Source of the DNA: an uncultured Porphyromonadaceae bacterium
GTDB lineage: Bacteria; Bacteroidota; Bacteroidia; Bacteroidales; Muribaculaceae
Direction: 5' to 3'
DNA: 64,000 bases
Assembly: GCA_947567425.1 (NCBI GenBank)
Contig: CANOLV010000001.1
Coordinates: forward strand, 62,001 to 126,000
Made by a program: the position numbers and the translations under genes. Position 1 is the stretch's first letter, and every line of letters begins with the position of its first letter. Below, one piece after another: positions 10,451 to 18,790 of this stretch. The notes beneath the pieces are model-generated. The model did not search any database. It saw only the letters and a list, made by a program, of their open reading frames with translations, and was not told the DNA's origin.

Positions 10451-11797
10451 ATGAAGAAAATTCAAGTAAACATCAATTCCGTACTGAGCACCGTACCGGA
10501 AAATGAAATCCACGCTCTTGAAGCCGGAGCGGCCGCCGACGCCCTGAAAACCCTCAAAGATGGCACCGGACTCGGCAACGACTTCCTCGGATGGCTCGAC
10601 CTGCCCGAGCGCACTCCGATGACCCACCTCGACGAAATCATCAGCGTGGCCAACGACCTCCGCAACTCCTGCGACTACGTGGTCTCTGTAGGAATCGGCG
10701 GTTCATACCTCGGCGCAAAGGCCGTGATAGAAGCCCTCAACGACTCCTTCGACGCATACAAACCCGCCGTAGCCGGATCGCCCAAGGTGCTTTTCGCAGG
10801 ACAGAACATTGGCGAAGACTACCTCGAAGAACTGCAGAAATTCCTTGCCGACAAGCGTTTCGGCATCATCGTGATCTCCAAGTCCGGAACCACCACCGAA
10901 CCCGCCATCGCCTTCCGTCTGCTCAAGGAGCAGCTTGAAGCTCAGGTAGGCAAGGCCGAGGCATGCAAGCGCATAGTGGCCATCACCGACGCCAAGCGCG
11001 GCGCACTCCGCCAGCTCGCCACCGAAGAGGGCTACAAGACTTTCGTCATCGACGACAACGTAGGCGGACGTTTCTCCGTATTGACCCCCGTGGGGCTGCT
11101 CCCCATCGCTGTGGCCGGCTACGACGTGAAGAAACTTGTCAAGGGCGCACTCGACATGCAGAAAGAATGCGAACGTCCCTCCGACACCAACATCTGCCAG
11201 CTTTATGCCGCCACCCGCAACGCACTTTACCGTGCAGGCAAGAAGATTGAGATTCTCGTGAACTACAACCCCAAACTCCACTACTTCGGAGAATGGTGGA
11301 AACAGCTCTACGGCGAAAGCGAAGGCAAGGACAAGAAGGGCATATTCCCCGCCGCAGTTGACTTCTCCACCGACCTCCACTCCATGGGCCAGTGGATCCA
11401 GGACGGCGAACGCACCATCTTCGAGACAGTCCTGTCGGTAGAAAAGACTCAGCACGAGAAGCTTATCCCCTCCGATGAGGCTAACCTCGACGGTCTGAAC
11501 TACATCGCAGGCAAGCATGTGGACGAGGTCAACAAGATGGCCGAACTCGGCACCCGCATCGCCCACGTGGACGGTGGCGTACCTAACCTCCGCATCACCA
11601 TCCCCGAACTCAGCGAAGAGTATCTTGGCCAACTTATATATTTCTTCGAACTTTCTTGCGGAATATCCGGCTATATACTCGGTGTCAATCCGTTCAACCA
11701 GCCCGGCGTAGAGGACTATAAGCGCAACATGTTCGCTCTGCTCGAAAAGCCCGGCTACGAAGAAGCCACCAAGGCCATCCAGGCCAAAATCGGCTAA
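10451..11797 (+). CDS. pgi: Glucose-6-phosphate isomerase
   Basis: Interconverts glucose-6-phosphate and fructose-6-phosphate in glycolysis and gluconeogenesis. At 448 residues it is the short bacterial form, as in Firmicutes and Bacteroidetes, rather than the roughly 550-residue form. Family landmarks are [14 protein letters not shown], the sugar-phosphate loop [27 protein letters not shown] and the C-terminal [15 protein letters not shown]. It starts 51 bases after gpsA and is followed by a strong hairpin. No clear TAnnTTTG element is seen just upstream, so it may be cotranscribed with lysS-gpsA. Confidence 0.97.
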   Translation: MKKIQVNINSVLSTVPENEIHALEAGAAADALKTLKDGTGLGNDFLGWLDLPERTPMTHLDEIISVANDLRNSCDYVVSVGIGGSYLGAKAVIEALNDSFDAYKPAVAGSPKVLFAGQNIGEDYLEELQKFLADKRFGIIVISKSGTTTEPAIAFRLLKEQLEAQVGKAEACKRIVAITDAKRGALRQLATEEGYKTFVIDDNVGGRFSVLTPVGLLPIAVAGYDVKKLVKGALDMQKECERPSDTNICQLYAATRNALYRAGKKIEILVNYNPKLHYFGEWWKQLYGESEGKDKKGIFPAAVDFSTDLHSMGQWIQDGERTIFETVLSVEKTQHEKLIPSDEANLDGLNYIAGKHVDEVNKMAELGTRIAHVDGGVPNLRITIPELSEEYLGQLIYFFELSCGISGYILGVNPFNQPGVEDYKRNMFALLEKPGYEEATKAIQAKIG

Positions 11798-11817
11798 CCC
11801 CGCACTGCAAATCAACA

Positions 11818-11842
11818 AAGCCGGGCTGAAATAGCCCGGCTT
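11818..11842 (+). terminator. Terminator after pgi
   Basis: A perfect 10-bp stem, AAGCCGGGCT (11818-11827) and AGCCCGGCTT (11833-11842), with loop GAAAT. There is no long U-run after it, so termination strength is uncertain. Confidence 0.7.
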
Positions 11843-11896
11843 ACCCTATAACCTAAACTAATTTTTATCACCAACCTTAATACCATCAACCTTATT

Positions 11897-13132
11897 ATGA
11901 AACTAATCAATCGCTTATGCTCGACACTTGGGGCACTGATCTTATTCACAAACTCCACATCTGCCCTCGAACCTCTTAAGGACTATTCCCACATCCGGGG
12001 CGTATGCCATGGTCCAACCCGCGATCAGGCTCAGCTTGAGAAGGAATTAGGCTACGCGAAACGCCTGAATCTCAACAGCACACGCATCTGGCTTTCATAT
12101 CAAGCCTACCAGCGAAACCCGGAGGAATATCTTAAGAATCTCAAAAATTATATCCGCACGAGCTACGACAAATTCGGCATCACCACAATGCCTATACTAT
12201 TCAACGGCAACATGATGGATCCGGCAATTCTGGAACCTGAATTCAAAAAGCAAGGTGAAGCATACGTCAATGCCGTAATAAACGAACTTAAAGATGAACC
12301 AGGATTGCTGATGTGGGACATTATGAATGAACCCATGTGCAACGATTATATCTCACAAGCCACTCCTGAAGAGCGTCCGGCACGTGAAAAAAAGCTTTGG
12401 GATTTCGTGCGCCACTATTGCAAATATGTAAAAACAAAAGATTCAAAAAATGCCACCACAGTCGGCGTAATGTACCCGATTTACCTCGAACACGTGGCCG
12501 ATGTGGTCGATGTCCTTTCGTTCCATGACTATCTCGAAACCCGCGACCGCGTACAACGAAGCTACGACATAGCCAAGGAAATATCCGCAAAGAACGGCAA
12601 CAAGCCCTTAATAAACAGCGAAATGGGGTGTATCGCCAGGTCAAACCCATACGATATGGCCATAGAGATCTGCGAACGTAACGGAGCAGGATTCTACCTA
12701 TTCAATCTGATTGCAGGCGGATATTGGGGAGACATTCACGGGCTCGTATATTCCGACGGCACAGTGCGCGATCCCTCCATCGTATCTGCTCTGATGGGAT
12801 TCTACACTAACCGTGACGAGTCAAAAAGAGTACATTACAATCCCAACAAGGAAGGATATGCCACCGCCGCCCTCGACAATCTTCGTGAAGCCTTGAAAGA
12901 CAAAGTATCTGTATTTCATGCCGAACGTGGTTCGTCAGACAATCTCCTGGAAATGATGGAGGTATGCGCCAATCTTCTTGAAGGAGCGCAGATGGTGTCG
13001 ATGGACGAGATGCCGTCGGCCAAAATTATGGCATGGAAGGCCCAGCCCTCTTCTGAGCGCGACATTCGCGCCATACGCGAATATGCCTACAAATTAGCGA
13101 AAATCCTCGAAGAAAAGTGCCAAATTCTATAA
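11897..13132 (+). CDS. Secreted clan GH-A glycoside hydrolase (GH5-like)
   Basis: A 411-residue exported protein with a signal peptide at residues 1-23 (cleavage near TSALE). The body reads as a TIM-barrel retaining glycosidase of clan GH-A. The acid/base glutamate is in MWDIMNEP (Glu145), and the probable nucleophile is Glu242 in LINSEMG; early-barrel RIW and HDY segments also fit. The family could be GH5 or a close relative; substrate cannot be told from sequence, though mannan or glucan are common in this clan. The last roughly 110 residues are helical and carry no recognised domain. It follows the pgi terminator and is oriented the same way. No -7 element was identified with confidence. 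Confidence 0.75.
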   Translation: MKLINRLCSTLGALILFTNSTSALEPLKDYSHIRGVCHGPTRDQAQLEKELGYAKRLNLNSTRIWLSYQAYQRNPEEYLKNLKNYIRTSYDKFGITTMPILFNGNMMDPAILEPEFKKQGEAYVNAVINELKDEPGLLMWDIMNEPMCNDYISQATPEERPAREKKLWDFVRHYCKYVKTKDSKNATTVGVMYPIYLEHVADVVDVLSFHDYLETRDRVQRSYDIAKEISAKNGNKPLINSEMGCIARSNPYDMAIEICERNGAGFYLFNLIAGGYWGDIHGLVYSDGTVRDPSIVSALMGFYTNRDESKRVHYNPNKEGYATAALDNLREALKDKVSVFHAERGSSDNLLEMMEVCANLLEGAQMVSMDEMPSAKIMAWKAQPSSERDIRAIREYAYKLAKILEEKCQIL

Positions 13133-13176
13133 CAAAAGTTCACCGCCCTTAGAACATTTTGATATTATTCTTGTTT

Positions 13177-13184
13177 TAAATTTG
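13177..13184 (+). promoter_or_regulatory. Possible -7 element for the small membrane protein gene
   Basis: TAAATTTG fits TAnnTTTG, 87-111 bases before the candidate ATG codons (13271-13295), in a strongly A/T-rich gap. Confidence 0.45.
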
Positions 13185-13270
13185 ATTAAAGTTAATTATC
13201 AATCAATATTTTTTACATTATAAGAATGATTGAAAAATTTTGCAACTTGCTTTGCGGCTTCTGATGAGTA

Positions 13271-13717
13271 GTGAATTTTGGACTAATGAATATGATGGAT
13301 ACTATTTGGAAGAGGATTAACGGAGTGTCAGGCATCATTAAGAAGCCTGTGTTTACTGTTGTCGGATGCGTGATTGATTTGTTTCTAATATCTTATCTGC
13401 TTAATCCTGACATCTATCCTGTGATATTGACATTGACGGGCCTGGCATGTTTAGGCTGTCTTGTAATCAGATTTAAAACGAAAAGTCCGCGGTTTAATAT
13501 GAGCCGGGCTTGCCTGAAAGGAATCAGCAGGATCTCCAATGGAGTCATATTCACAATGGTGTTCGCCGGCATCATTCTCCTCCTTAAGTTCAGGATGGCC
13601 TCATATTTCTTTTTGGCACTGAGTGTCTTAATCCTATTTTTAGGATTCTCTGCAGTGGGACCTTGCGGCAAGAGCGACAATATGCGTAAAGAATGTCGGG
13701 AGTCTGCAACTGAATAG
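13271..13717 (+). CDS. Small membrane protein of unknown function
   Basis: A 148-residue protein I do not recognise. It contains two pairs of hydrophobic segments: about residues 26-47 and 50-65, then 83-102 and 108-128. A basic stretch (RFKTKSPRFNMSR) separates the pairs and the C-terminal tail is polar and Cys-containing (GPCGKSDNMRKEC). Four transmembrane helices are likely, placing it in the inner membrane. The start is ambiguous among ATG codons at 13271, 13286, 13292 and 13295. Codon use is more A/T-rich than in the neighbours, and the gene lies alone between an A/T-rich promoter region and a bidirectional terminator, so lateral acquisition is possible. No function can be assigned. Confidence 0.6.
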   Translation: MNFGLMNMMDTIWKRINGVSGIIKKPVFTVVGCVIDLFLISYLLNPDIYPVILTLTGLACLGCLVIRFKTKSPRFNMSRACLKGISRISNGVIFTMVFAGIILLLKFRMASYFFLALSVLILFLGFSAVGPCGKSDNMRKECRESATE

Positions 13718-13748
13718 GAGGCAAGTAGGTACCCGCAAACAAATGTGT

Positions 13749-13786
13749 AGCCGGATAATGCGCTTCAACTATCGCATTATCCGGCT
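13749..13786. terminator. Bidirectional terminator between convergent genes
   Basis: A perfect 14-bp inverted repeat (AGCCGGATAATGCG at 13749-13762, CGCATTATCCGGCT at 13773-13786) with a 10-base loop, between the membrane protein gene (+) and the GH3 gene (-). Confidence 0.8.
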
Positions 13787-13810
13787 TAACGTATTATGTC
13801 GGATAGAAAT

Positions 13811-16045
13811 CTATTTAAGAGTGAAGTCTACAGAGGAGCGGATGTCGTCGGATGCCGATGCCGCATGTGCGGTGAACTTGCCAGGCTCTGCCACCCACTC
13901 GTGCCTGTCGGCATCGAAGTAGCTCAGCGCGTCGCGTCCGACGGTGAAAGTCACAGTCTTGGTCTGTCCCGGTTCGAGATACACTTTCTCAAAACCCTTA
14001 AGCTCCTTAGCCGGCCTCAGAAACGAGCATTTCGGATCGGAGATATACAGCTGCACCACTTCCGCGCCGGCCACCTTCCCCGTGTTGGTCACCGGAATCT
14101 CAAATGTTATCGTTTCGCTCTCAGTCATCGACTTCTTGTCGGCCGTCAGCTTTCCATAAGCAAAGTCGGTATAGCTGAGTCCGTGGCCGAAGGCAAATAG
14201 CGGGGATATCTTCTTAGTGTCATGCCAGCGATAGCCCGTCAGCACGCCCTCATTGTACTTCTCGTCCCACACATCTTCGTCCGGACGCTTCACGCCCGGA
14301 TATTCCCCCACGGCATGCGCTCCGACATCCTCCAGACGGACAGGAAAAGTGAAGGGCAATTTACCCGATGGATTCACTCTGCCGGTCAGCACATCGGCCA
14401 GGGCATTGCCCGTCTCTGAACCGAGATACCAAGCCTGGACTATCGCAGGAACCTTGACTACCCATGGCATCGCCACAGCGTTGCCGCTGACATTGACCAC
14501 CACAAGATTTTTATTGACTCCGGCAAGCGCCTCAATCACCGCATCCTGTCCGTATGGCAGCCCGTACTGCTCACGGTCGGAATCCTCACAGTCCTGATGC
14601 CAGCTCTTGTTGAGTCCGCCCACGAATATCACGTAGTCGGCATCCTTGGCCAGCTCCACGGCCTCGGCTATAAGCACATCCGCCGGGCGCCCGTCGGCCA
14701 GATTCTGTCCGGTGGCCACACCGTCCTGTCCGGTATTCACATCGCCGACATAACCGCGTGCATAGCTCACTTCGGCTTTGCCGTCAAGAGCCTCGCGAAG
14801 TCCGTCGAGCGGAGAGATCTCATGCTGGGCTTTCAGCGACGAGCTTCCGCCACCCACGGTCATCATCTTAATGGCATTCTCCCCGACCACGAGCACCTTG
14901 CGCGGAGCCGTAAGGTCAAGAGGCAGTACGCCGCCCTCATTGCGCAGAAGCACTATGCCCTCGACTCCGATCTCACGCGCCGCCGCGTAGTGGTCCGGAC
15001 TGCACATGGATCCGTAAGGACGGTCGGGACTCATCGACGTTCGGAACATCAGCCGAAGCACACGCCGCACTTTGTCGTCAAGTTCCTCGGTTCCTACTTT
15101 GCCCGATCTGATCAACTCCAGATACGGATCGGCCATAAAGTAACTGTCGTAGGCATTGGTCTTCCCCATGGTGCGCCCGTCGGTCCAGGTGCCGAACTCA
15201 AGATCGAGGCCGTTGGCGATAGCCTGCGCGGTGTCGTGCGTACCGCCCCAGTCGCTCACCACAGCGCCGTCAAAGCCCCATTCTCCCTTCAGGATATCGT
15301 TAAGCAGATATTGATTGTGGCACACGTGCTGATTCTTATACAGATTATACGACCCCATGATCGACCATGTTCCGCCATCGACTACTGCGGCCTTGAACGC
15401 CGGCAGATATATCTCATACAGAGTGCGGTCGTCTGGCATGGCGTTGGTGGTGTGGCGGTGCAGCTCCTGATTGTTCAGCGCATAGTGCTTGACACAAGCG
15501 GCCACCCCGTTTGACTGTACGCCCCTTATGTATGGCACCACCATTTGCGAAGCCAGATAAGGATCCTCGCCCATATATTCAAAGTTGCGGCCGTTGAGCG
15601 GTGTCCGGTACATGTTTACACCCGGGCCGAGCAGCACGTTCTTGTTGCGGTAGCGGGCCTCCTCGCCGATTGATTTTCCATAAAGCGCGGCCATATCCGG
15701 ATTCCATGTGGCCGCCAGGCATGTCAGAGCCGGGAAAGCCACACATGAATCATTTGTCCATCCGGCCTGGTGCCATTCGTCCCACATCACTTCGGAGCGT
15801 ATGCCGTGCGGGCCGTCGGTAGTCCACAATTCAGGAATACCCAGACGAGGAACACCGCGCGACGAGAACTTCGACTGCGCATGGATAAGCCCGACCTTCT
15901 CTTCGAGGGTCAGTCTCGACAGGGCATCTTCGACACGATCTTCAATAGGCTTAGTGCAGTCCAGATACGCCGGTATGCCGGAAGCTTGGGCCAAGGCCGC
16001 CACCGACAGCGAAAATGCGATTACCGCGATAAAAAACTTTCTCAT
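13811..16045 (-). CDS. Secreted GH3 beta-glucosidase-type hydrolase
   Basis: A 744-residue exported enzyme with a signal peptide at residues 1-20 of the chosen start (MRKFFIAVIAF, cleavage after ALAQA). It has the three GH3 parts. The N-terminal barrel carries KHYALNNQE substrate-site residues and the nucleophile in GAVVSDWGGTHD (Asp265). A second alpha/beta domain runs about 350-560, and a C-terminal fibronectin-III-like domain contains GEVVQLYISD-type sequence. Activity is probably release of glucose or xylose from beta-linked oligosaccharides; the exact sugar is not known. The in-frame extension up to 16075 is discounted because the signal peptide starts at 16045. A -7 element lies at 16107. 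Confidence 0.92.
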   Translation of the reverse strand: MRKFFIAVIAFSLSVAALAQASGIPAYLDCTKPIEDRVEDALSRLTLEEKVGLIHAQSKFSSRGVPRLGIPELWTTDGPHGIRSEVMWDEWHQAGWTNDSCVAFPALTCLAATWNPDMAALYGKSIGEEARYRNKNVLLGPGVNMYRTPLNGRNFEYMGEDPYLASQMVVPYIRGVQSNGVAACVKHYALNNQELHRHTTNAMPDDRTLYEIYLPAFKAAVVDGGTWSIMGSYNLYKNQHVCHNQYLLNDILKGEWGFDGAVVSDWGGTHDTAQAIANGLDLEFGTWTDGRTMGKTNAYDSYFMADPYLELIRSGKVGTEELDDKVRRVLRLMFRTSMSPDRPYGSMCSPDHYAAAREIGVEGIVLLRNEGGVLPLDLTAPRKVLVVGENAIKMMTVGGGSSSLKAQHEISPLDGLREALDGKAEVSYARGYVGDVNTGQDGVATGQNLADGRPADVLIAEAVELAKDADYVIFVGGLNKSWHQDCEDSDREQYGLPYGQDAVIEALAGVNKNLVVVNVSGNAVAMPWVVKVPAIVQAWYLGSETGNALADVLTGRVNPSGKLPFTFPVRLEDVGAHAVGEYPGVKRPDEDVWDEKYNEGVLTGYRWHDTKKISPLFAFGHGLSYTDFAYGKLTADKKSMTESETITFEIPVTNTGKVAGAEVVQLYISDPKCSFLRPAKELKGFEKVYLEPGQTKTVTFTVGRDALSYFDADRHEWVAEPGKFTAHAASASDDIRSSVDFTLK

Positions 16046-16106
16046 ATATGTATATTTGCTCTTAAGGTTATACAATAGTCATCGGCTCACGCCCGTGATA
16101 CAGATA

Positions 16107-16114
16107 CAAATATA
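16107..16114 (-). promoter_or_regulatory. -7 element for the GH3 gene
   Basis: On the minus strand the sequence is TATATTTG, matching TAnnTTTG. It lies 62 bases upstream of the GH3 start at 16045. Confidence 0.7.
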
Positions 16115-16686
16115 CATATTTTCAACCCAAGGCCAACTCTCTATTGACCAAAAAGATATTGAGAGGTAAAAGAATTTCCCGTCGGGAAAGGATACGGCAA
16201 TAAATCGACATTGCATCGTCCGGATGTCTCGACCGCATACTTTCGAGGAGTCTGATTCGCCGAAAGTGCCGTCTACACGTTTAAGCCACGCCGCATGCAA
16301 GCGCATCAAGGCTCCGAAGTCTCGCGCAAAGGCTACTGCCCGTCCCGATCCCGACTGAAAAAATTCCTGACCGAAGCTGGCCGCGGACCAGTATCAGTCA
16401 CGACGGCCGCCATTGAGAATTTACAACTGAAGGCCATAGTCTGCCCGGATCCGTTGACAAGCCATATCCTCCCATCATACTTCTCTCCGACAAGCCGTCG
16501 CTACAGCCGGATTAATCTGACAATGCAAAGTTACAACCACAATCGGCGGTTGATACTGCAAAATTGGGAAAAAATTTTTCGATCGGCATAAACGCGAATT
16601 CAATCTCGCTGAAAAGCAGACTAATACGTTGATATGTCCGATTTTTGATGTAACTCCGACGTTGAAACCAATCCCCTGTCTCCCAA
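16115..16686. other. Stretch without a supported gene
   Basis: About 570 bases with short open frames on both strands that lack recognisable protein features. The one structured signal is a perfect minus-strand TAACTTTG at 16526-16533, with no supported gene directly downstream of it. Together with the broken KilA-N fragment beside it, this looks like decayed sequence. Confidence 0.5.
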
Positions 16687-16825
16687 ATGGCAAAAATCAC
16701 AGTTCAAAAACACTCCAATTGCCGGTCTCAACATCGAGAAGCAGGACTATATATCACTGACCGACATGGCTACTGCCAAAGATGGAGACAGAAGAAATCA
16801 GTCCGGTGCTTCTAACCGCCAATAG
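16687..16825 (+). pseudogene. Frameshifted, truncated KilA-N domain gene fragment
   Basis: ATG 16687 opens MAKITVQ, then the frame is lost at a run of five A (16706-16710). From 16718 the +1 frame reads IAGLNIEKQDYISLTDMAT and continues to a stop at 16823. The QDYISLTDMA segment is the characteristic N-terminus of Bacteroidetes KilA-N / RhuM-type DNA-binding proteins, which normally run to about 250-300 residues. One A too many restores the family reading VQNTPIAGLN if removed. Only about 45 codons remain, so this is a relic of a phage- or plasmid-type accessory gene. Identification rests on a short motif. Confidence 0.65.
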
Positions 16826-16840
16826 AGATTGTGCCGTCGT

Positions 16841-17758
16841 TCATAAGGCATAATTTATGGCGACTTGTATAAATGGACGCGTAGGAATCGGAAGTTCAAT
16901 GTATTTTTTAGTGCCTGAAATTCCAGTGACGCGACTTGACATTTTCAATATCACACCACTCTGCACTTCTGCATAAAAGTTTGCGGCGAGCCTACGCTTG
17001 TATTTTATTCCTGGACGAAAATCTGTATTGGTATACCGGCACCTTTCCGGCAGATCCGGATGTTCCGGGCGAAAGTAAAACGAACGCACGTCAATATCCC
17101 CTCCTACAGTGATAAGGTCTGACACTGAAGGCGTGTATTCGACACCAAACATCCCGCCGTATAGATTGACGGCCCAAAGGTCATTGAAACGATGACGGTA
17201 AATGAACACAGGAAATGCAGGCACCTTCGTGGTGGAATTCAGTAATACGAGAGGACCTATTCCAAACTGGGTGTCGCGATTGGCTCGGAGCAAGAACAGC
17301 CCCATAGCTATTCCCGATACCCTTTGGAAACGCCTGTCACCCCAATCTGCCGACATCATTCCGAACGCCATGAAAGGGCATCCGAAAAGTCGGCCGCGAA
17401 ATGACCCGGATAACCCCAGATGTCCGTAGATATGAGTCTTATTCATTCCCATAAGCCCAGGATCATAACCGGTGGGGAGATCGTCGGCAGAAAAATCCAC
17501 GTTCAACGAACTATAATTCGCATTAGCCGTCAGAGTAAACTTGCCGCTCTTTAAAAACTCATAGGACACTCGCGCATTGAAATGATCCGATATCGACCCG
17601 TCGGTATATCCATAAGACACCTTCATATTTGTCTTGACCATTCCATAACCATCGGCCGGGACATCACGCCTCTCTTGAGCCATGCAGTATGACCCAATGT
17701 CCATAACCAAAGCTATGAACATCAACAAAACGGCACAGCGACACACTAATGCACTCAT
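16841..17758 (-). CDS. Putative outer-membrane beta-barrel protein
   Basis: A 305-residue protein with an N-terminal hydrophobic signal (about residues 8-27, cleavage near YCMAQ). The body is rich in alternating amphipathic strands ending in aromatic residues, for example KFTLTANANYSSLNVDF and LAANFYAEVQSGVIL. It finishes with AINYAL, compatible with a barrel closing strand. No catalytic motif is visible. It resembles the DUF6268-type outer-membrane proteins of Bacteroidetes, but I hold this loosely. It stands alone, beside the KilA-N relic and divergent from the two-gene cassette at 17982. No convincing promoter element was found upstream. Confidence 0.7.
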   Translation of the reverse strand: MSALVCRCAVLLMFIALVMDIGSYCMAQERRDVPADGYGMVKTNMKVSYGYTDGSISDHFNARVSYEFLKSGKFTLTANANYSSLNVDFSADDLPTGYDPGLMGMNKTHIYGHLGLSGSFRGRLFGCPFMAFGMMSADWGDRRFQRVSGIAMGLFLLRANRDTQFGIGPLVLLNSTTKVPAFPVFIYRHRFNDLWAVNLYGGMFGVEYTPSVSDLITVGGDIDVRSFYFRPEHPDLPERCRYTNTDFRPGIKYKRRLAANFYAEVQSGVILKMSSRVTGISGTKKYIELPIPTRPFIQVAINYAL

Positions 17759-17944
17759 AATAACGATGTTTTAAATGACTACAGTCCAATCAAGATAAAC
17801 CGTGCGCCACAAAACAGTCTCACTTCGGATATATCTATGCCTCAGACATTAAACATAACGCCACCAACTATAGAATATTGCCGATGATTGGCCTATTCGG
17901 ATATTTTAACGTAGCAGTACTTGCATTTTACCCATACAATGTTG

Positions 17945-17952
17945 TATATTTG
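17945..17952 (+). promoter_or_regulatory. -7 element for the two-gene cassette
   Basis: TATATTTG matches TAnnTTTG, 30 bases before ATG 17982, in an otherwise empty 220-base divergent gap. Confidence 0.75.
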
Positions 17953-17981
17953 CAACACAACAACAAAACACATCACACATT

Positions 17982-18398
17982 ATGCAAGTTAACCACAGCA
18001 TGAAACACACCCAAAATCGTCGGCACCGCGATTTCCTACAGACCTGCCGACTAATCATCAGGCACTCAGCACGCAGACTGCGACCTGAGGAATTGGCCCG
18101 GAAGGCCTTGTCGCGCCAGGCCCCTGAGTACTACATAAATGACGACTATGCCTACCGGATGGTGCTCGACAGCATAAACCATGGTAAAATACCCATCAGA
18201 GAATCAACCAGACAGATGTGCCGCGAACTCACCGACAGAATCGCCGAACTGAAGTCAAGAAAGGAAGGGCTTAGCACGATGCTTGCGCTAAAGACCGTAC
18301 TTGAATCTGGAAAAGCTTCCCGATACTTCATGTCGGCCAAAACGGCCACCAATCTTATCAAACGTAATTACAGACTTCTATACGACACCGCAATATGA
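17982..18398 (+). CDS. Small basic protein, first gene of an unknown coupled pair
   Basis: A 138-residue protein, predicted soluble, with no signal peptide and no membrane segment. It is rich in Arg and Lys (RRHRDFLQTCRLIIRHSARRLR near the start in two pieces) and mostly helical. A YYINDDYAYRMV segment lies near residue 50, and a C-terminal ASRYFMSAKTATNLIKRNY region ends the protein. The start could be 17982 or 18000 (both ATG, same frame). I do not recognise a named family. The basic helical character would suit nucleic-acid contact, which is inference only. Its TGA overlaps the next gene's ATG (ATGA at 18395), so the two are translationally coupled. Confidence 0.65.
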   Translation: MQVNHSMKHTQNRRHRDFLQTCRLIIRHSARRLRPEELARKALSRQAPEYYINDDYAYRMVLDSINHGKIPIRESTRQMCRELTDRIAELKSRKEGLSTMLALKTVLESGKASRYFMSAKTATNLIKRNYRLLYDTAI

Positions 18399-18790
18399 TG
18401 TACTCCGAACCTCAGAAACTGACCTTGGCACTTTCGATCGAAGCCATAGAACGCACTATACGAGCCGAAAACGCCCTGCGCATGTACAGCGCACAGCTCG
18501 CCGACGGGCAAGAATTGCTCCGCCCCGAACAGCGCCATACGCTCCACGATGCCATACGCCATGCGATAGCCTTAACCCTGCTCAGGCTGGCCAAACATGT
18601 AGAAGATACCGACATCGACTTCGGCGGCCCGATAGTGCACGTCAGCATGACTGCGCCGAAGGGATGCTTCACTTCGGAACTGCACCTGCTGAGGCATACG
18701 GTGGAGGAAGCCACGGTGGCATGCGTCATGCGCGAATGGCTGGGACACTCCACACCGTTCGACCCTCTCGAATCACTTCCCGGACTATAA
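18395..18790 (+). CDS. Small protein, second gene of an unknown coupled pair
   Basis: A 131-residue protein starting in the ATGA overlap with the previous gene. It is mainly helical in the first 75 residues (KLTLALSIEAIERTIRAEN, then HDAIRHAIALTLLRLAKHV). A beta-like acidic stretch (EDTDIDFGGPIVHVSM) and another helix near HTVEEATVACVMREWLG follow. There is no signal peptide, membrane segment or recognised motif. Its last six bases overlap the 3' end of the convergent MalY/PatB-type gene. Because the pair shares a promoter and an overlap, the products probably act together; their role is unknown. Confidence 0.62.
   Translation: MMYSEPQKLTLALSIEAIERTIRAENALRMYSAQLADGQELLRPEQRHTLHDAIRHAIALTLLRLAKHVEDTDIDFGGPIVHVSMTAPKGCFTSELHLLRHTVEEATVACVMREWLGHSTPFDPLESLPGL

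Noticed and set aside
10703-11818. A 371-codon minus-strand frame
   Set aside because: It is antisense to pgi, whose conserved motifs are on the plus strand. The long open frame is a by-product of pgi codon use.
14597-15514. A 305-codon plus-strand frame
   Set aside because: It lies fully inside the GH3 beta-glucosidase gene on the other strand, which has the catalytic motifs. The plus-strand product has no recognisable features.
16295-16591. A 98-codon plus-strand frame in the empty stretch
   Set aside because: It has no signal peptide, domain or family-like sequence, and lies among other short frames of equal length on both strands.
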